Source: an uncultured Ruminococcus sp.
Lineage (GTDB): Bacteria > Bacillota > Clostridia > Oscillospirales > Ruminococcaceae
NCBI GenBank assembly: GCA_937942105.1
Contig: CALDFS010000034.1
Coordinates: 1-22,604 of the forward strand
Direction of reading: 5' to 3'
Length of the DNA: 22,604 bases
The notes under the pieces are model-generated. The model saw nothing but the letters and a program-made list of their open reading frames with translations. It made no database searches and had not been told where the DNA came from. Both the position numbers and the translations under genes were made by a program. Shown piece by piece: positions 15,636 to 22,604 of the stretch (its first letter is position 1; the number at the start of each line of letters is the position of its first letter).

Positions 15636-16823
15636 ATGGCAATGAAGAAAAACGCGGAAAAGAAAACCGCCCCCGAAATGCCCACCACCAAGGAGGAAAG
15701 GATGAAGGCGCTGGAAACAGCCATAGCGCAGATAGAAAAGGCCTACGGCGCAGGCGCGGTAATGCGTCTGGGTCAGAACACCACCATGAACGTTGAATCC
15801 ATCCCCACCGGCTCGATGACCCTTGATATGGCGCTGGGCATAGGCGGAGTTCCGAGGGGAAGAATAGTTGAAATCTACGGTCCCGAATCCTCCGGTAAAA
15901 CAACGGTTGCTCTGCATATTGTGGCAGAGGCTCAGAAGCGCGGCGGAGAGGTTGCTTTTATCGACGTTGAGCATGCGCTTGACCCTGTTTATGCCTCCCA
16001 GCTCGGGGTGGATATCGATTCCATGCTGGTTTCCCAGCCCGATTCCGGCGAGCAGGCACTCGAAATTGCCGAGGCTTTGGTTCGTTCGGGAGCTATCGAT
16101 GTTATCGTCTTAGACTCCGTAGCCGCTATGGTAACCAAGGCGGAAATCGACGGCGAAATGGGCGATAACCATGTCGGACAGCTTGCAAGGCTGATGTCTC
16201 AGGCTATGAGAAAGCTTACAAGCGTTATATCCAAATCAAACTGTGTTGCAATATTCATCAATCAGGTAAGAGAGAAGATAGGCGTTATATACGGCAACCC
16301 GGAAACAACCCCCGGCGGCAGAGCGCTTAAATTCTATTCCTCTGTCAGAATCGAGGTAAGAAAGGGCGAAGCCATTAAGAACGGCGCCGAGGTTATAGGC
16401 AACAGAACAAGGTGCAAGGTCGTTAAGAACAAGGTTGCCCCGCCCTTTAAGGAAGCGGAGTTCGATATTCTTTACGGCAAGGGAATCTCTCGCCTGGGCG
16501 AGGCCGTTGACATTGCAACCGAGCTTGACGTTATCCACAAGGCAGGCGCATGGTTCAGCTACGAAGGCAATAAGATAGGTCAGGGCAGGGAAAACACCAT
16601 GACATTCCTGAAAGAGCACCCGGATATGCTTGCCGAGGTCGAGGCGGCTATAATGGAGCGCAAGAATTCGCTTGTAATGGCATCGAAGAAGAACAAGAAG
16701 GAAGCCGAACTTAATCAGGCTTCGGAAGCTGCGGCTGACAAGACCGTTGAAAGCAAGTCTGCGGCGTCGGTAGTAGTTGAAGCGGATGATGAAAATTTTG
16801 ATGAGTTCACCCCGGCGGAATAA
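15636..16823 (+). CDS. recA: Recombinase RecA
   Basis: A 395-residue RecA, the ATP-dependent recombinase that forms filaments on single-stranded DNA for strand exchange and SOS signalling. Walker A is GPESSGKTT (82-90), Walker B is VIVLD (156-160), and loop L2 with the following core (FINQVREKIGVIYGNPETTPGGRALKF across two adjacent segments) is intact. It is longer than the usual 340-355 residues because of a basic N-terminal lead of about 20 residues and an acidic, Ala/Glu/Asp-rich tail after about 340; such tails moderate DNA binding in other RecA proteins. A strong AGGAGG (15623-15628) lies 7 nt before the ATG. recX follows after 12 nt. Confidence 0.98.
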   Translation: MAMKKNAEKKTAPEMPTTKEERMKALETAIAQIEKAYGAGAVMRLGQNTTMNVESIPTGSMTLDMALGIGGVPRGRIVEIYGPESSGKTTVALHIVAEAQKRGGEVAFIDVEHALDPVYASQLGVDIDSMLVSQPDSGEQALEIAEALVRSGAIDVIVLDSVAAMVTKAEIDGEMGDNHVGQLARLMSQAMRKLTSVISKSNCVAIFINQVREKIGVIYGNPETTPGGRALKFYSSVRIEVRKGEAIKNGAEVIGNRTRCKVVKNKVAPPFKEAEFDILYGKGISRLGEAVDIATELDVIHKAGAWFSYEGNKIGQGRENTMTFLKEHPDMLAEVEAAIMERKNSLVMASKKNKKEAELNQASEAAADKTVESKSAASVVVEADDENFDEFTPAE

Positions 16824-16835
16824 TCCCATAAAATC

Positions 16836-17489
16836 ATGAAAATAACTTCTATAGAGCAATTTAAGGGCAAAACCCTTAAAGTAAGCTTTGAAAGCGGCGA
16901 GCCGATTTTTATAAATTCGGATATCGCCGCCGAGTATCATATTCAAAAGGATATGGATATTCCGCAGGGCGGGATTGACGATATCGTCCGCGCGAATGAC
17001 GCTCGCCGCGCCAAGGAGCGCGCACTCTACCTTTTGGACAACCGCGATTATTCCTATGCGGAGCTTTTCAAAAAGCTTGCCGACAGCTATGACGAGGATA
17101 TCTGCTATGAGGTATTGAACCGCCTTGCAGAGATAGGCTGTATCGACGACAGAAGATATGCGCGGTATCTTGCCGAGAAGCTCTGCACCGTTAAAAAATA
17201 CGGCTATTTCAAAGCGCGTGAAGAAATGCGCCTTAAAGGGCTTTCAAGGGATATCATAGAAGAAGCCTTGGCGGATTACTCCGAGGACAGCTCAGAGCGT
17301 ATAATGGAGCTTATCGATAAAAAATACGCAAGATATCTCACCGACGAAAAGGGCGTTAAGAAGGTAAAAGCCGCCCTTGCCCGGCTGGGATATTCCTTTG
17401 CGGATATAAACGCCGCCATCAGCGAATATACAAGCGGCGAATCAAGCGAATTCGACGATTTTGACGAATTTAACGAAGGAGACTTTTAA
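16836..17489 (+). CDS. recX: RecA regulator RecX
   Basis: A 217-residue helical RecX protein, which binds RecA filaments and limits their activity. Matching signs are the three-helix repeats with RAKERALYLLDNRDYSYAEL, GCIDDRRYARYLAEKL and KAALARLGYSFADINAAI. An N-terminal beta part (MKITSIEQFKGKTLKV) and an acidic end are typical of Firmicutes members. No good ribosome binding site stands before the ATG; the nearest purine run (GGCGGAA, 16813-16819) overlaps the end of recA and is 16 nt away. Translation probably depends on ribosomes ending at recA, which would keep RecX well below RecA levels. Confidence 0.93.
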   Translation: MKITSIEQFKGKTLKVSFESGEPIFINSDIAAEYHIQKDMDIPQGGIDDIVRANDARRAKERALYLLDNRDYSYAELFKKLADSYDEDICYEVLNRLAEIGCIDDRRYARYLAEKLCTVKKYGYFKAREEMRLKGLSRDIIEEALADYSEDSSERIMELIDKKYARYLTDEKGVKKVKAALARLGYSFADINAAISEYTSGESSEFDDFDEFNEGDF

Positions 17490-17493
17490 GGGT

Positions 17494-18828
17494 ATGGCAG
17501 TAAGAGTTGGAATGGTTTCCTTGGGCTGTCCCAAAAACCAGGTGGACGCCGAGCATATGCTTTATAACCTGCGCGAGGAGGGCTATGAGATAATAGCCGA
17601 CGCCGCGCTTGCAGATGTTGTAATTATCAACACCTGCGGATTTATCGAATCAGCCAAGCAGGAGGCTATCGACAATATTCTGGAGTTCTGCACCCTGAAG
17701 CAGGAGGGCAGGCTTAAAGCGGTAATAGTGACCGGCTGCTTAGCGGAGAGATACCGCGACGAGGTGCTGAAGGAAATCCCCGAGGTTGACGCTGTTTTAG
17801 GCATAGGTGCCAACGAGCTTTTGGGGGAGACTATTAAAAAGGTGTTTGCAGGCGAGCGGAGCATCGGCATGTATGGCGACAAGTATTCGCTGATAATAGA
17901 TTCCCGCAGGATTATATCCACCGAGAATTTTGCTTATCTTAAGATAGCCGAGGGATGCAGCAACTGCTGTACATACTGCGCAATACCATACATCAGGGGC
18001 AAATACCGTTCGCGCAGGATGGAGGGGATTATCAACGAAGCCAGGTGGCTTGCCAAAGTCGGATTCAAGGAGATAATCCTTGTTGCGCAGGATACCACCC
18101 GCTACGGCGAGGATATCTATGGCAAGGGAATGCTGCCCGAGCTTCTTACCGAGCTGTGCAGAATTGACGGCTTAAAGTGGATAAGAACCCTATATTCCTA
18201 CCCCGAAAGAATCACGGATGAGCTTATAGACGTAATTGCGCGCGAGCCTAAGTGCGTAAAATACTTGGATATCCCTATTCAGCACTGCGATGATAATGTT
18301 TTGAAGCGGATGAACCGCCGTTCGACCGAGGCTGAGCTGCGCTCTCTCATTGCAAAGCTGCGCGAAAGGATTCCCGGAATAATCCTTAGAACCACCCTTA
18401 TAGCGGGCTTCCCGGGGGAAACCAAAGAGCAGTTTGAAAAGCTCTGCGAATTCGTAAAGGAAATGCGGTTTGACAGACTGGGCTGCTTCGCCTACTCGCA
18501 GGAGGAGGGAACACCGGCGGCTCTTATGCCCGACCAGATTGATGAAGAGGAAAAACAGCGCCGCGCAGACATCATCATGCAGGAGCAGATGCTTATAAGC
18601 GATGAAAAGTGCCAAGAACAGCTCGGCAAGGTCTTTGAAACGGTAGTGGAAGGCTTCGACCGCTACGCCGAATGCTGGTACGGCAGAAGCGCCGCAGAAG
18701 TCCCCGAAATCGACGGAAAGATATTCTTCACCACCAAAGACCCTGTTTCTGTTGGCGATTATGTATATGTCAAAATAACCGACACTATGGATTATGATTT
18801 GCTTGGCGAAGTAGTGCAGGGCAGTTGA
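17494..18828 (+). CDS. rimO: Ribosomal protein S12 methylthiotransferase RimO
   Basis: A 444-residue radical-SAM methylthiotransferase that adds a methylthio group to an aspartate of ribosomal protein S12. The N-terminal UPF0004 domain has its three cluster cysteines, Cys12 (SLGCPKN), Cys48 (NTCGF) and Cys82 (TGCLAERY). The radical-SAM cluster is Cys155, Cys159 and Cys162 in EGCSNCCTYCAIPYIRG. A TRAM domain ends the protein (from about 375). The SLGCPKNQVD start and lack of the MiaB pattern favour RimO over tRNA-modifying MiaB. The frame is open from 17461 inside recX, but the ATG at 17494, 4 nt after the recX stop with AAGGAG at 17476-17481, is preferred. It is co-transcribed with recX and pgsA. 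Confidence 0.95.
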   Translation: MAVRVGMVSLGCPKNQVDAEHMLYNLREEGYEIIADAALADVVIINTCGFIESAKQEAIDNILEFCTLKQEGRLKAVIVTGCLAERYRDEVLKEIPEVDAVLGIGANELLGETIKKVFAGERSIGMYGDKYSLIIDSRRIISTENFAYLKIAEGCSNCCTYCAIPYIRGKYRSRRMEGIINEARWLAKVGFKEIILVAQDTTRYGEDIYGKGMLPELLTELCRIDGLKWIRTLYSYPERITDELIDVIAREPKCVKYLDIPIQHCDDNVLKRMNRRSTEAELRSLIAKLRERIPGIILRTTLIAGFPGETKEQFEKLCEFVKEMRFDRLGCFAYSQEEGTPAALMPDQIDEEEKQRRADIIMQEQMLISDEKCQEQLGKVFETVVEGFDRYAECWYGRSAAEVPEIDGKIFFTTKDPVSVGDYVYVKITDTMDYDLLGEVVQGS

Positions 18829-18864
18829 TCTGATAGAGATTTCATGAAAGGCATGGTTATAGCT

Positions 18865-19434
18865 ATGAATCTACCCAACAAACTAACTATTATAAGAGTG
18901 GCGCTGATACCGGTGTTTGTGTTCTTTGCGCTGTGGCAGTTTTCAAAATTCAATATCCTTATCGCGCTTGCGGTTTTCGCCATTGCATCATATACCGATA
19001 TGCTTGACGGCAAAATCGCCCGGCGGGATAATTTAATAACCAACTTCGGAAAGTTCTTAGACCCGCTTGCGGATAAAGCACTTGTTATGGCGGCGCTGCT
19101 GGTGTTCGTGGATATGGGCTGGGTAAGCTCTATACCTGTGATGATAATTCTTTTCCGCGAGTTTATGGTTTCGGCTCTGCGGCTGGTAGTAAAATCCGGG
19201 GACGGCGTTGTTATCGCGGCGGGATGGTTCGGCAAGGTAAAGACAGCTTTTACCATGATAGAGATAATCATAACCCTGCTTATCCACGGAATCATGGCTG
19301 TAGGCGCGCCGATATCGCCTGAGGCGGCTTATATTATTGACACTATACTTGTATGGATTGCGGCAATCTTGACCGCAGGCTCGGGCGCGCAGTATCTTTG
19401 GGCATACCGCAAGGCGATAGACCCCAACGATTGA
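18865..19434 (+). CDS. pgsA: CDP-diacylglycerol-glycerol-3-phosphate 3-phosphatidyltransferase
   Basis: A 189-residue membrane enzyme that makes phosphatidylglycerol phosphate from CDP-diacylglycerol and glycerol 3-phosphate, the first committed step to phosphatidylglycerol and cardiolipin. The CDP-alcohol phosphatidyltransferase signature is complete: Asp45, Asp48-Gly49, Ala52-Arg53, Gly62, Asp66 and Asp70 (DGKIARRDNLITNFGKFLD, then DK). About five hydrophobic segments are seen. The frame opens at 18844, but MNLPNKLTIIR at 18865 is the typical family start; AAAGG at 18847-18851 lies 13 nt before it. It follows rimO by 36 nt. Its product is the donor needed by LtaS-like enzymes such as the one at 6511-8517. 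Confidence 0.93.
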   Translation: MNLPNKLTIIRVALIPVFVFFALWQFSKFNILIALAVFAIASYTDMLDGKIARRDNLITNFGKFLDPLADKALVMAALLVFVDMGWVSSIPVMIILFREFMVSALRLVVKSGDGVVIAAGWFGKVKTAFTMIEIIITLLIHGIMAVGAPISPEAAYIIDTILVWIAAILTAGSGAQYLWAYRKAIDPND

Positions 19435-19471
19435 TTTATTCTGATATCGCATCGAAAGGAATCACTAAGCA

Positions 19472-21067
19472 ATGAAACACAAATGGTTGTTTTATTTCAC
19501 GGGCTTTATATCCGGGCTTTCGGTTATGGCTATTGAGCTGGGCGCTTCAAGACTGATGGCGCCCTACTTTTCGTCTTCGCAGATAGTGTGGACTATAATC
19601 ATCGGCACGATAATGATAGCTATGGCTTTAGGAAACGTTATCGGCGGGCGAATGGCAGACAAGTACAAAACCCCTGACCGCCTTTTCGGCTGGATATTCG
19701 CCGCCGCTACCTGGACAATGCTCATACCGCTGGTAGGAAAGTTCATAATTGCGGGGACGGCGCTGGTGCTTGCGCTCTTTGTAAAAACGGGATATCTTAT
19801 AGCCGCGGCGTTTGTAAGTTGCATACTGGTGTTTGTGTTCCCGCTGATGGTTTTGGGAATGGTAACGCCTAACCTTGTAAAATATGCCGTTACAAGCTTG
19901 GAGGAAAACGGCAGAACCTGCGGAATTATTGAGGCCTGCAACACGGTGGGAAGCATAATAGGAACATTTTTGCCCACCTTCGTAACGATTCCGTATGTTG
20001 GAACCTCGATGACCTTTGTAATATTTGCGAGTGTTTTGTATATCGTATGCATAGCCTACTTCTTTTTTCGGAAGAAAAACCGCGTTAAAGCTTCATCTAT
20101 AGCCTGTGTTGCGCTTGCGGCAGGCGTATTATCGACAAATATAGGAACAGCCTTCTGGGCGGATAATATCATCTACGAGGGCGAATCAATCTATAACTAC
20201 CTAAGGGTTGAGGATACCCCACAAGAGGTTATATTTTCCACAAACGTTCTTTTCGGCGTGCAGTCGATAAAGCGCAAGATTCCCGGGCTTTCAAAGATGT
20301 TCTTTGACTACGACCTTGCCGCGCCGATAATGGCTGGGGCGGGGGAGAATTCCGAAATTTCAGTCCTGATTTTGGGGCTTGGAACCGGAACCTTCGCCAC
20401 GCAGTGCGAATATTACTTCGGGATAAACGACATCGATGGCGTGGAGATAGACAGCAAGATCATCGACTTATCGCATGAGTATTTCGACCTTCCCGAGTGC
20501 GTGAACACCTTCGCGCAGGACGGCAGGGCTTTCATAGCCGGAACGGATAAGATGTATGACGCTATCATGGTGGACGCTTATCAGGATATAACTATACCCT
20601 TTCAGATGTCGAGCGTTGAATTTTTCAAAGAGGTCAAAAGCCACCTGAAGCCGGGCGGGGCGGTTGCCATCAACATGAATATGTTCAGCGAGAGCGACAG
20701 CGGCGAAACCATAAACGACTGGCTCTGCGGAACGGTTTCAAACGTGTTTGACAGCGTTTACTCTGTACGCGCAAGCTCAAATTTGGAGCTTTTCTGCTCT
20801 GACAGCTATGATGTTCACGAGCAGCTTGAAGCAAAGCTCGGCACTATCGAGGACAACCAGCTGTATCACTTCATGAGGGATATTTCGGATTCGATGACAA
20901 AGGTCGAAAAAACCGACCTTATCCTTACAGACGATAAAGCACCTGTGGAGCTTCTGAGCATGAGGGTGTTAGACGAGATGATAAATGAGGAGCTGGAGTA
21001 TCTTAAGGAATCAATCAAGGGCAAGGGCATAAAGGAGCTTTATGAAATGCTGGTTGAGGGAGCTTGA
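19472..21067 (+). CDS. Membrane-fused spermidine-synthase-like protein
   Basis: A 531-residue protein joining seven or so membrane segments (1-200) to a spermidine-synthase-like methyltransferase-fold domain (about 235-480), the fused MFS/spermidine synthase type. The membrane part begins FYFTGFISGLSVMAIELGASRLMAPYF, shown here in two parts for reading: FYFTGFISGL and SVMAIELGASRLMAPYF. The nucleotide-binding loop is LGLGTGTF (301-308) and Glu325 in DGVEID and Asp368 in IMVDAYQD match the conserved acidic positions. The loop differs from the GGGDG of true polyamine synthases, so aminopropyl transfer is doubtful. AAAGGA (19455-19460) lies 11 nt before the ATG. It follows pgsA by 37 nt and the acetyltransferase gene follows after 19 nt. 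Substrate unknown. Confidence 0.87.
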   Translation: MKHKWLFYFTGFISGLSVMAIELGASRLMAPYFSSSQIVWTIIIGTIMIAMALGNVIGGRMADKYKTPDRLFGWIFAAATWTMLIPLVGKFIIAGTALVLALFVKTGYLIAAAFVSCILVFVFPLMVLGMVTPNLVKYAVTSLEENGRTCGIIEACNTVGSIIGTFLPTFVTIPYVGTSMTFVIFASVLYIVCIAYFFFRKKNRVKASSIACVALAAGVLSTNIGTAFWADNIIYEGESIYNYLRVEDTPQEVIFSTNVLFGVQSIKRKIPGLSKMFFDYDLAAPIMAGAGENSEISVLILGLGTGTFATQCEYYFGINDIDGVEIDSKIIDLSHEYFDLPECVNTFAQDGRAFIAGTDKMYDAIMVDAYQDITIPFQMSSVEFFKEVKSHLKPGGAVAINMNMFSESDSGETINDWLCGTVSNVFDSVYSVRASSNLELFCSDSYDVHEQLEAKLGTIEDNQLYHFMRDISDSMTKVEKTDLILTDDKAPVELLSMRVLDEMINEELEYLKESIKGKGIKELYEMLVEGA

Positions 21068-21086
21068 CGAAAGGAAGCTGTAATTC

Positions 21087-21518
21087 ATGAGTGCTTCTCA
21101 TTTTGAAATACGGATAGGCTCGGAAAGTCAAAAGTCCGAGATATATGCAAAATATCCCCATACAAAACTAGTGATCCGCGAAGGCGGAGCGTTGATGGTG
21201 GCTGTTGACGGAAATGAAATCATAGGCTTTTTGTGGATGTTTAAGCGGAAAATATCAGCCCCGATTGATGAATATGAGTGGTTCATAAATGTAATCGATG
21301 TTCCGGATGCTGCCAACCGCTGCAAGGGCGTTGCAAGCGGGCTTGTTAAAGAGGCTAAACGCTTTGCCAAAAGCGACGGCGCATATCAAATCAGCGCCTA
21401 CTGCGATATCGCCAACATTCCTTCGCATATGCTTTGGAGGAAAAATGGTTTTGCAATTCAGCCGGCGTATGGGGCTGATGGGGCTGTGGTTGGCTCGTTT
21501 GTGGGATTTGTACTGTAA
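21087..21518 (+). CDS. GNAT family N-acetyltransferase
   Basis: A 143-residue single-domain acetyltransferase. The acetyl-CoA-binding motif A appears as RCKGVASGLVKEA (78-90) after strand WFINVIDVPD, and motif B as NIPSHMLWRKNGF (110-122). Length and order are typical of small GNAT enzymes; the substrate cannot be told. AAGGAAG (21071-21077) precedes the ATG. It is the last gene of the recA-recX-rimO-pgsA run, 19 nt after the spermidine-synthase-like gene, and ends at the bidirectional terminator. Confidence 0.88.
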   Translation: MSASHFEIRIGSESQKSEIYAKYPHTKLVIREGGALMVAVDGNEIIGFLWMFKRKISAPIDEYEWFINVIDVPDAANRCKGVASGLVKEAKRFAKSDGAYQISAYCDIANIPSHMLWRKNGFAIQPAYGADGAVVGSFVGFVL

Positions 21519-21532
21519 TTGTAATACATAAA

Positions 21533-21564
21533 GAAAAGCTCAGGCAAATCTGCCTGAGCTTTTC
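21533..21564. terminator. Bidirectional terminator between the acetyltransferase and GH43 genes
   Basis: A perfect 14-bp stem (21533-21546 with 21551-21564) closes a 4-nt AATC loop, with a T run inside the right arm on the plus strand and TTTTCTTTA on the minus strand. It lies 14 nt after the plus-strand stop and 16 nt after the minus-strand stop, so it serves both convergent genes. Confidence 0.92.
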
Positions 21565-21580
21565 ATTATGTCATATCATA

Positions 21581-22604
21581 TTACTTAAACTGCCACTGGT
21601 CGAGATTGATTTCGCTGCCGCCGAATACAAGGTAAACATCATGCTCACCGGTGATGGCTTCGCTAAGCTCGCAGTAAACTGTGCTGTAATCCTCAGCGGA
21701 GCTGAACTGAATCGCTCCTACGGGGGCAGAATCCTTATCGTCAAGCCGGATTTCTATAATGCCCTCGCCCTTGACTCGCGCCGCAAAAAGCTTTGCGCCT
21801 TCCTTGCCGAAGTCCGCGCCGCAGACGACCGTCCAGCTGCCGTCATTGCCGATTGCCGCCATGCTGCCAGAAACCTTTTTATACTCGATTCCGGCGGTGA
21901 CGTTTGAAGTTTCGCCCTCGTTGGTCTTAAATGGGTCAAGCTTCTTGATCTGACCTACGCCCTTTGAGGTCATGGTGCCCATTTTGAACTCGGACTTTTT
22001 GGTGTCAACCTCCAGCGCGTCGACGTTCATGCTTCTGTAGCCGCTTGCGCCGTTGAGATGCATATTGTCAAGCAGCGAGACGTTCTGGTAGAACAAATAG
22101 TATTTGCCGCCGAACTCCTGCAAGTGAGTATGGTTGTTCGAGAAGGAAAGACCGTAATATGTGGGGTTCATAAGGTATTCGCCCTTGTACTCCCATGAAT
22201 CGGCTTTAAGAGGGTCGCTTGATACCATGTAGCACATGGTGCACATCTGGGGCATTTCGTAGGGGGAATATTTATCCGACCATTCGTCGCGCGGCTTCCA
22301 GTTGGAGCAGTAGGTCAAGTAGAACTTGCCGTCGATATAGTTAAGCTCGTTAGCCTCGAAGTGATAAGGCGCTTCGATTACCGCTATCTTAGAATCGAGG
22401 GATATCATATCCTCGCCAAGCCGTGCAATTCGGCAGTTGCGGGTGTTCATGCCGGTTTCGCCTTCTTGCTGAGGGTCGCCGCCGCCGAAGGCTATCCATC
22501 CCACGCCGTCATCATCTATAACAACTCCGGGGTCGAATACCCAGCAGATGGGATCGTCCTTAAGCTCGGCAGTGTCGCCGCTGGTGAGGGGATGACTGAG
22601 CGGG
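21581..22604 (-). CDS. GH43 family glycoside hydrolase with C-terminal CBM6-like domain (5' end outside window)
   Basis: Partial gene entering from the right edge; the frame stays open from 22504 to 22604 and the GTG at 22504 falls inside the domain, so it is not the start. GH43 enzymes are five-bladed propellers that cut arabinose or xylose residues from plant polysaccharides. Two of three catalytic positions can be seen: the DP in WVFDPGVVIDDDG (pKa-modulating Asp) and the general-acid Glu in IEAPYHFEANELNYIDGKF. NHTHLQEFGGKYYLFYQN matches a later blade. The last 135 or so residues match the CBM6 module that follows many GH43 domains, from LDPFKTNEGETSNVTAGIEY to the typical end EINLDQWQF. 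The catalytic base should lie upstream, outside the window. No dockerin or anchor follows. It indicates use of arabinoxylan-type fibre. Confidence 0.87.
   Translation of the reverse strand, partial: PLSHPLTSGDTAELKDDPICWVFDPGVVIDDDGVGWIAFGGGDPQQEGETGMNTRNCRIARLGEDMISLDSKIAVIEAPYHFEANELNYIDGKFYLTYCSNWKPRDEWSDKYSPYEMPQMCTMCYMVSSDPLKADSWEYKGEYLMNPTYYGLSFSNNHTHLQEFGGKYYLFYQNVSLLDNMHLNGASGYRSMNVDALEVDTKKSEFKMGTMTSKGVGQIKKLDPFKTNEGETSNVTAGIEYKKVSGSMAAIGNDGSWTVVCGADFGKEGAKLFAARVKGEGIIEIRLDDKDSAPVGAIQFSSAEDYSTVYCELSEAITGEHDVYLVFGGSEINLDQWQFK

Noticed and set aside
16236..16946. Minus-strand open frame of 236 codons across recA and recX
   Set aside because: It is the shadow of two well-supported conserved genes and has no recognisable domain.
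22502..22504. GTG at 22504 as the start of the GH43 gene
   Set aside because: The frame continues without a stop to the window edge and encodes the conserved FDPGVVIDDDG blade upstream of this codon.

Overview
The window looks like a chromosomal segment from an anaerobic Gram-positive gut or rumen Clostridium-class bacterium, most likely Oscillospiraceae/Ruminococcaceae. This rests on the moderate GC content, AGGAGG/GAAAGGA-type ribosome binding sites, near-consensus sigma-A promoters with 17-bp spacers, and the gene families present: CotH-lamin-tail protein, YitT, DUF1385-PrmC, a GH43 glycosidase and a long-form citrate synthase. No tRNA, rRNA, CRISPR array, insertion sequence or phage gene was seen. 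The placement is inference from gene content, not from a database match.

Left part (1-8600): a single-gene unit codes for a large secreted protein built of about eight Ig/Fn3-like modules. It has a clear promoter and a strong terminator. On the minus strand follows a short operon, a YitT-family membrane protein then an MmcQ/YjbR-family protein. It shares a roughly 130-bp divergent control region with a plus-strand pair: a secreted CotH-kinase protein with lamin-tail, chitobiase-like and InlB-type domains, and a membrane-bound LtaS/OpgB-like phosphoglycerol transferase.

Middle (8600-15560): a single-gene citrate synthase unit with its own promoter and GTG start. It is separated from a five-gene run by a hairpin terminator whose left arm overlaps the -10 box of the next promoter. 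The run codes for an FG-GAP/VCBS-like lipoprotein, an OmpR-type response regulator, a sensor histidine kinase, a DUF1385 membrane protein and PrmC (release-factor methyltransferase).

Right part (15560-21530): recA, recX, rimO, pgsA, a membrane-fused spermidine-synthase-like protein and a GNAT acetyltransferase. All are tightly spaced and on the plus strand, and they end at a perfect bidirectional hairpin. This group combines DNA recombination, ribosomal protein S12 modification and phospholipid synthesis. At the right edge a convergent GH43-CBM6 glycoside hydrolase enters from beyond the window; its N-terminus is missing.

Most of the window is ordinary core genome. The points most worth checking are the overlapping terminator/promoter at 10095-10182, the overlapping divergent promoters plus 17-nt palindrome at 4025-4092, the extracellular CotH kinase/phosphotransferase pair beside a Ser-rich secreted protein, and the lipoprotein/two-component cluster with a direct repeat before the regulator gene. 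I did not find a clearly new defence or mobile system.
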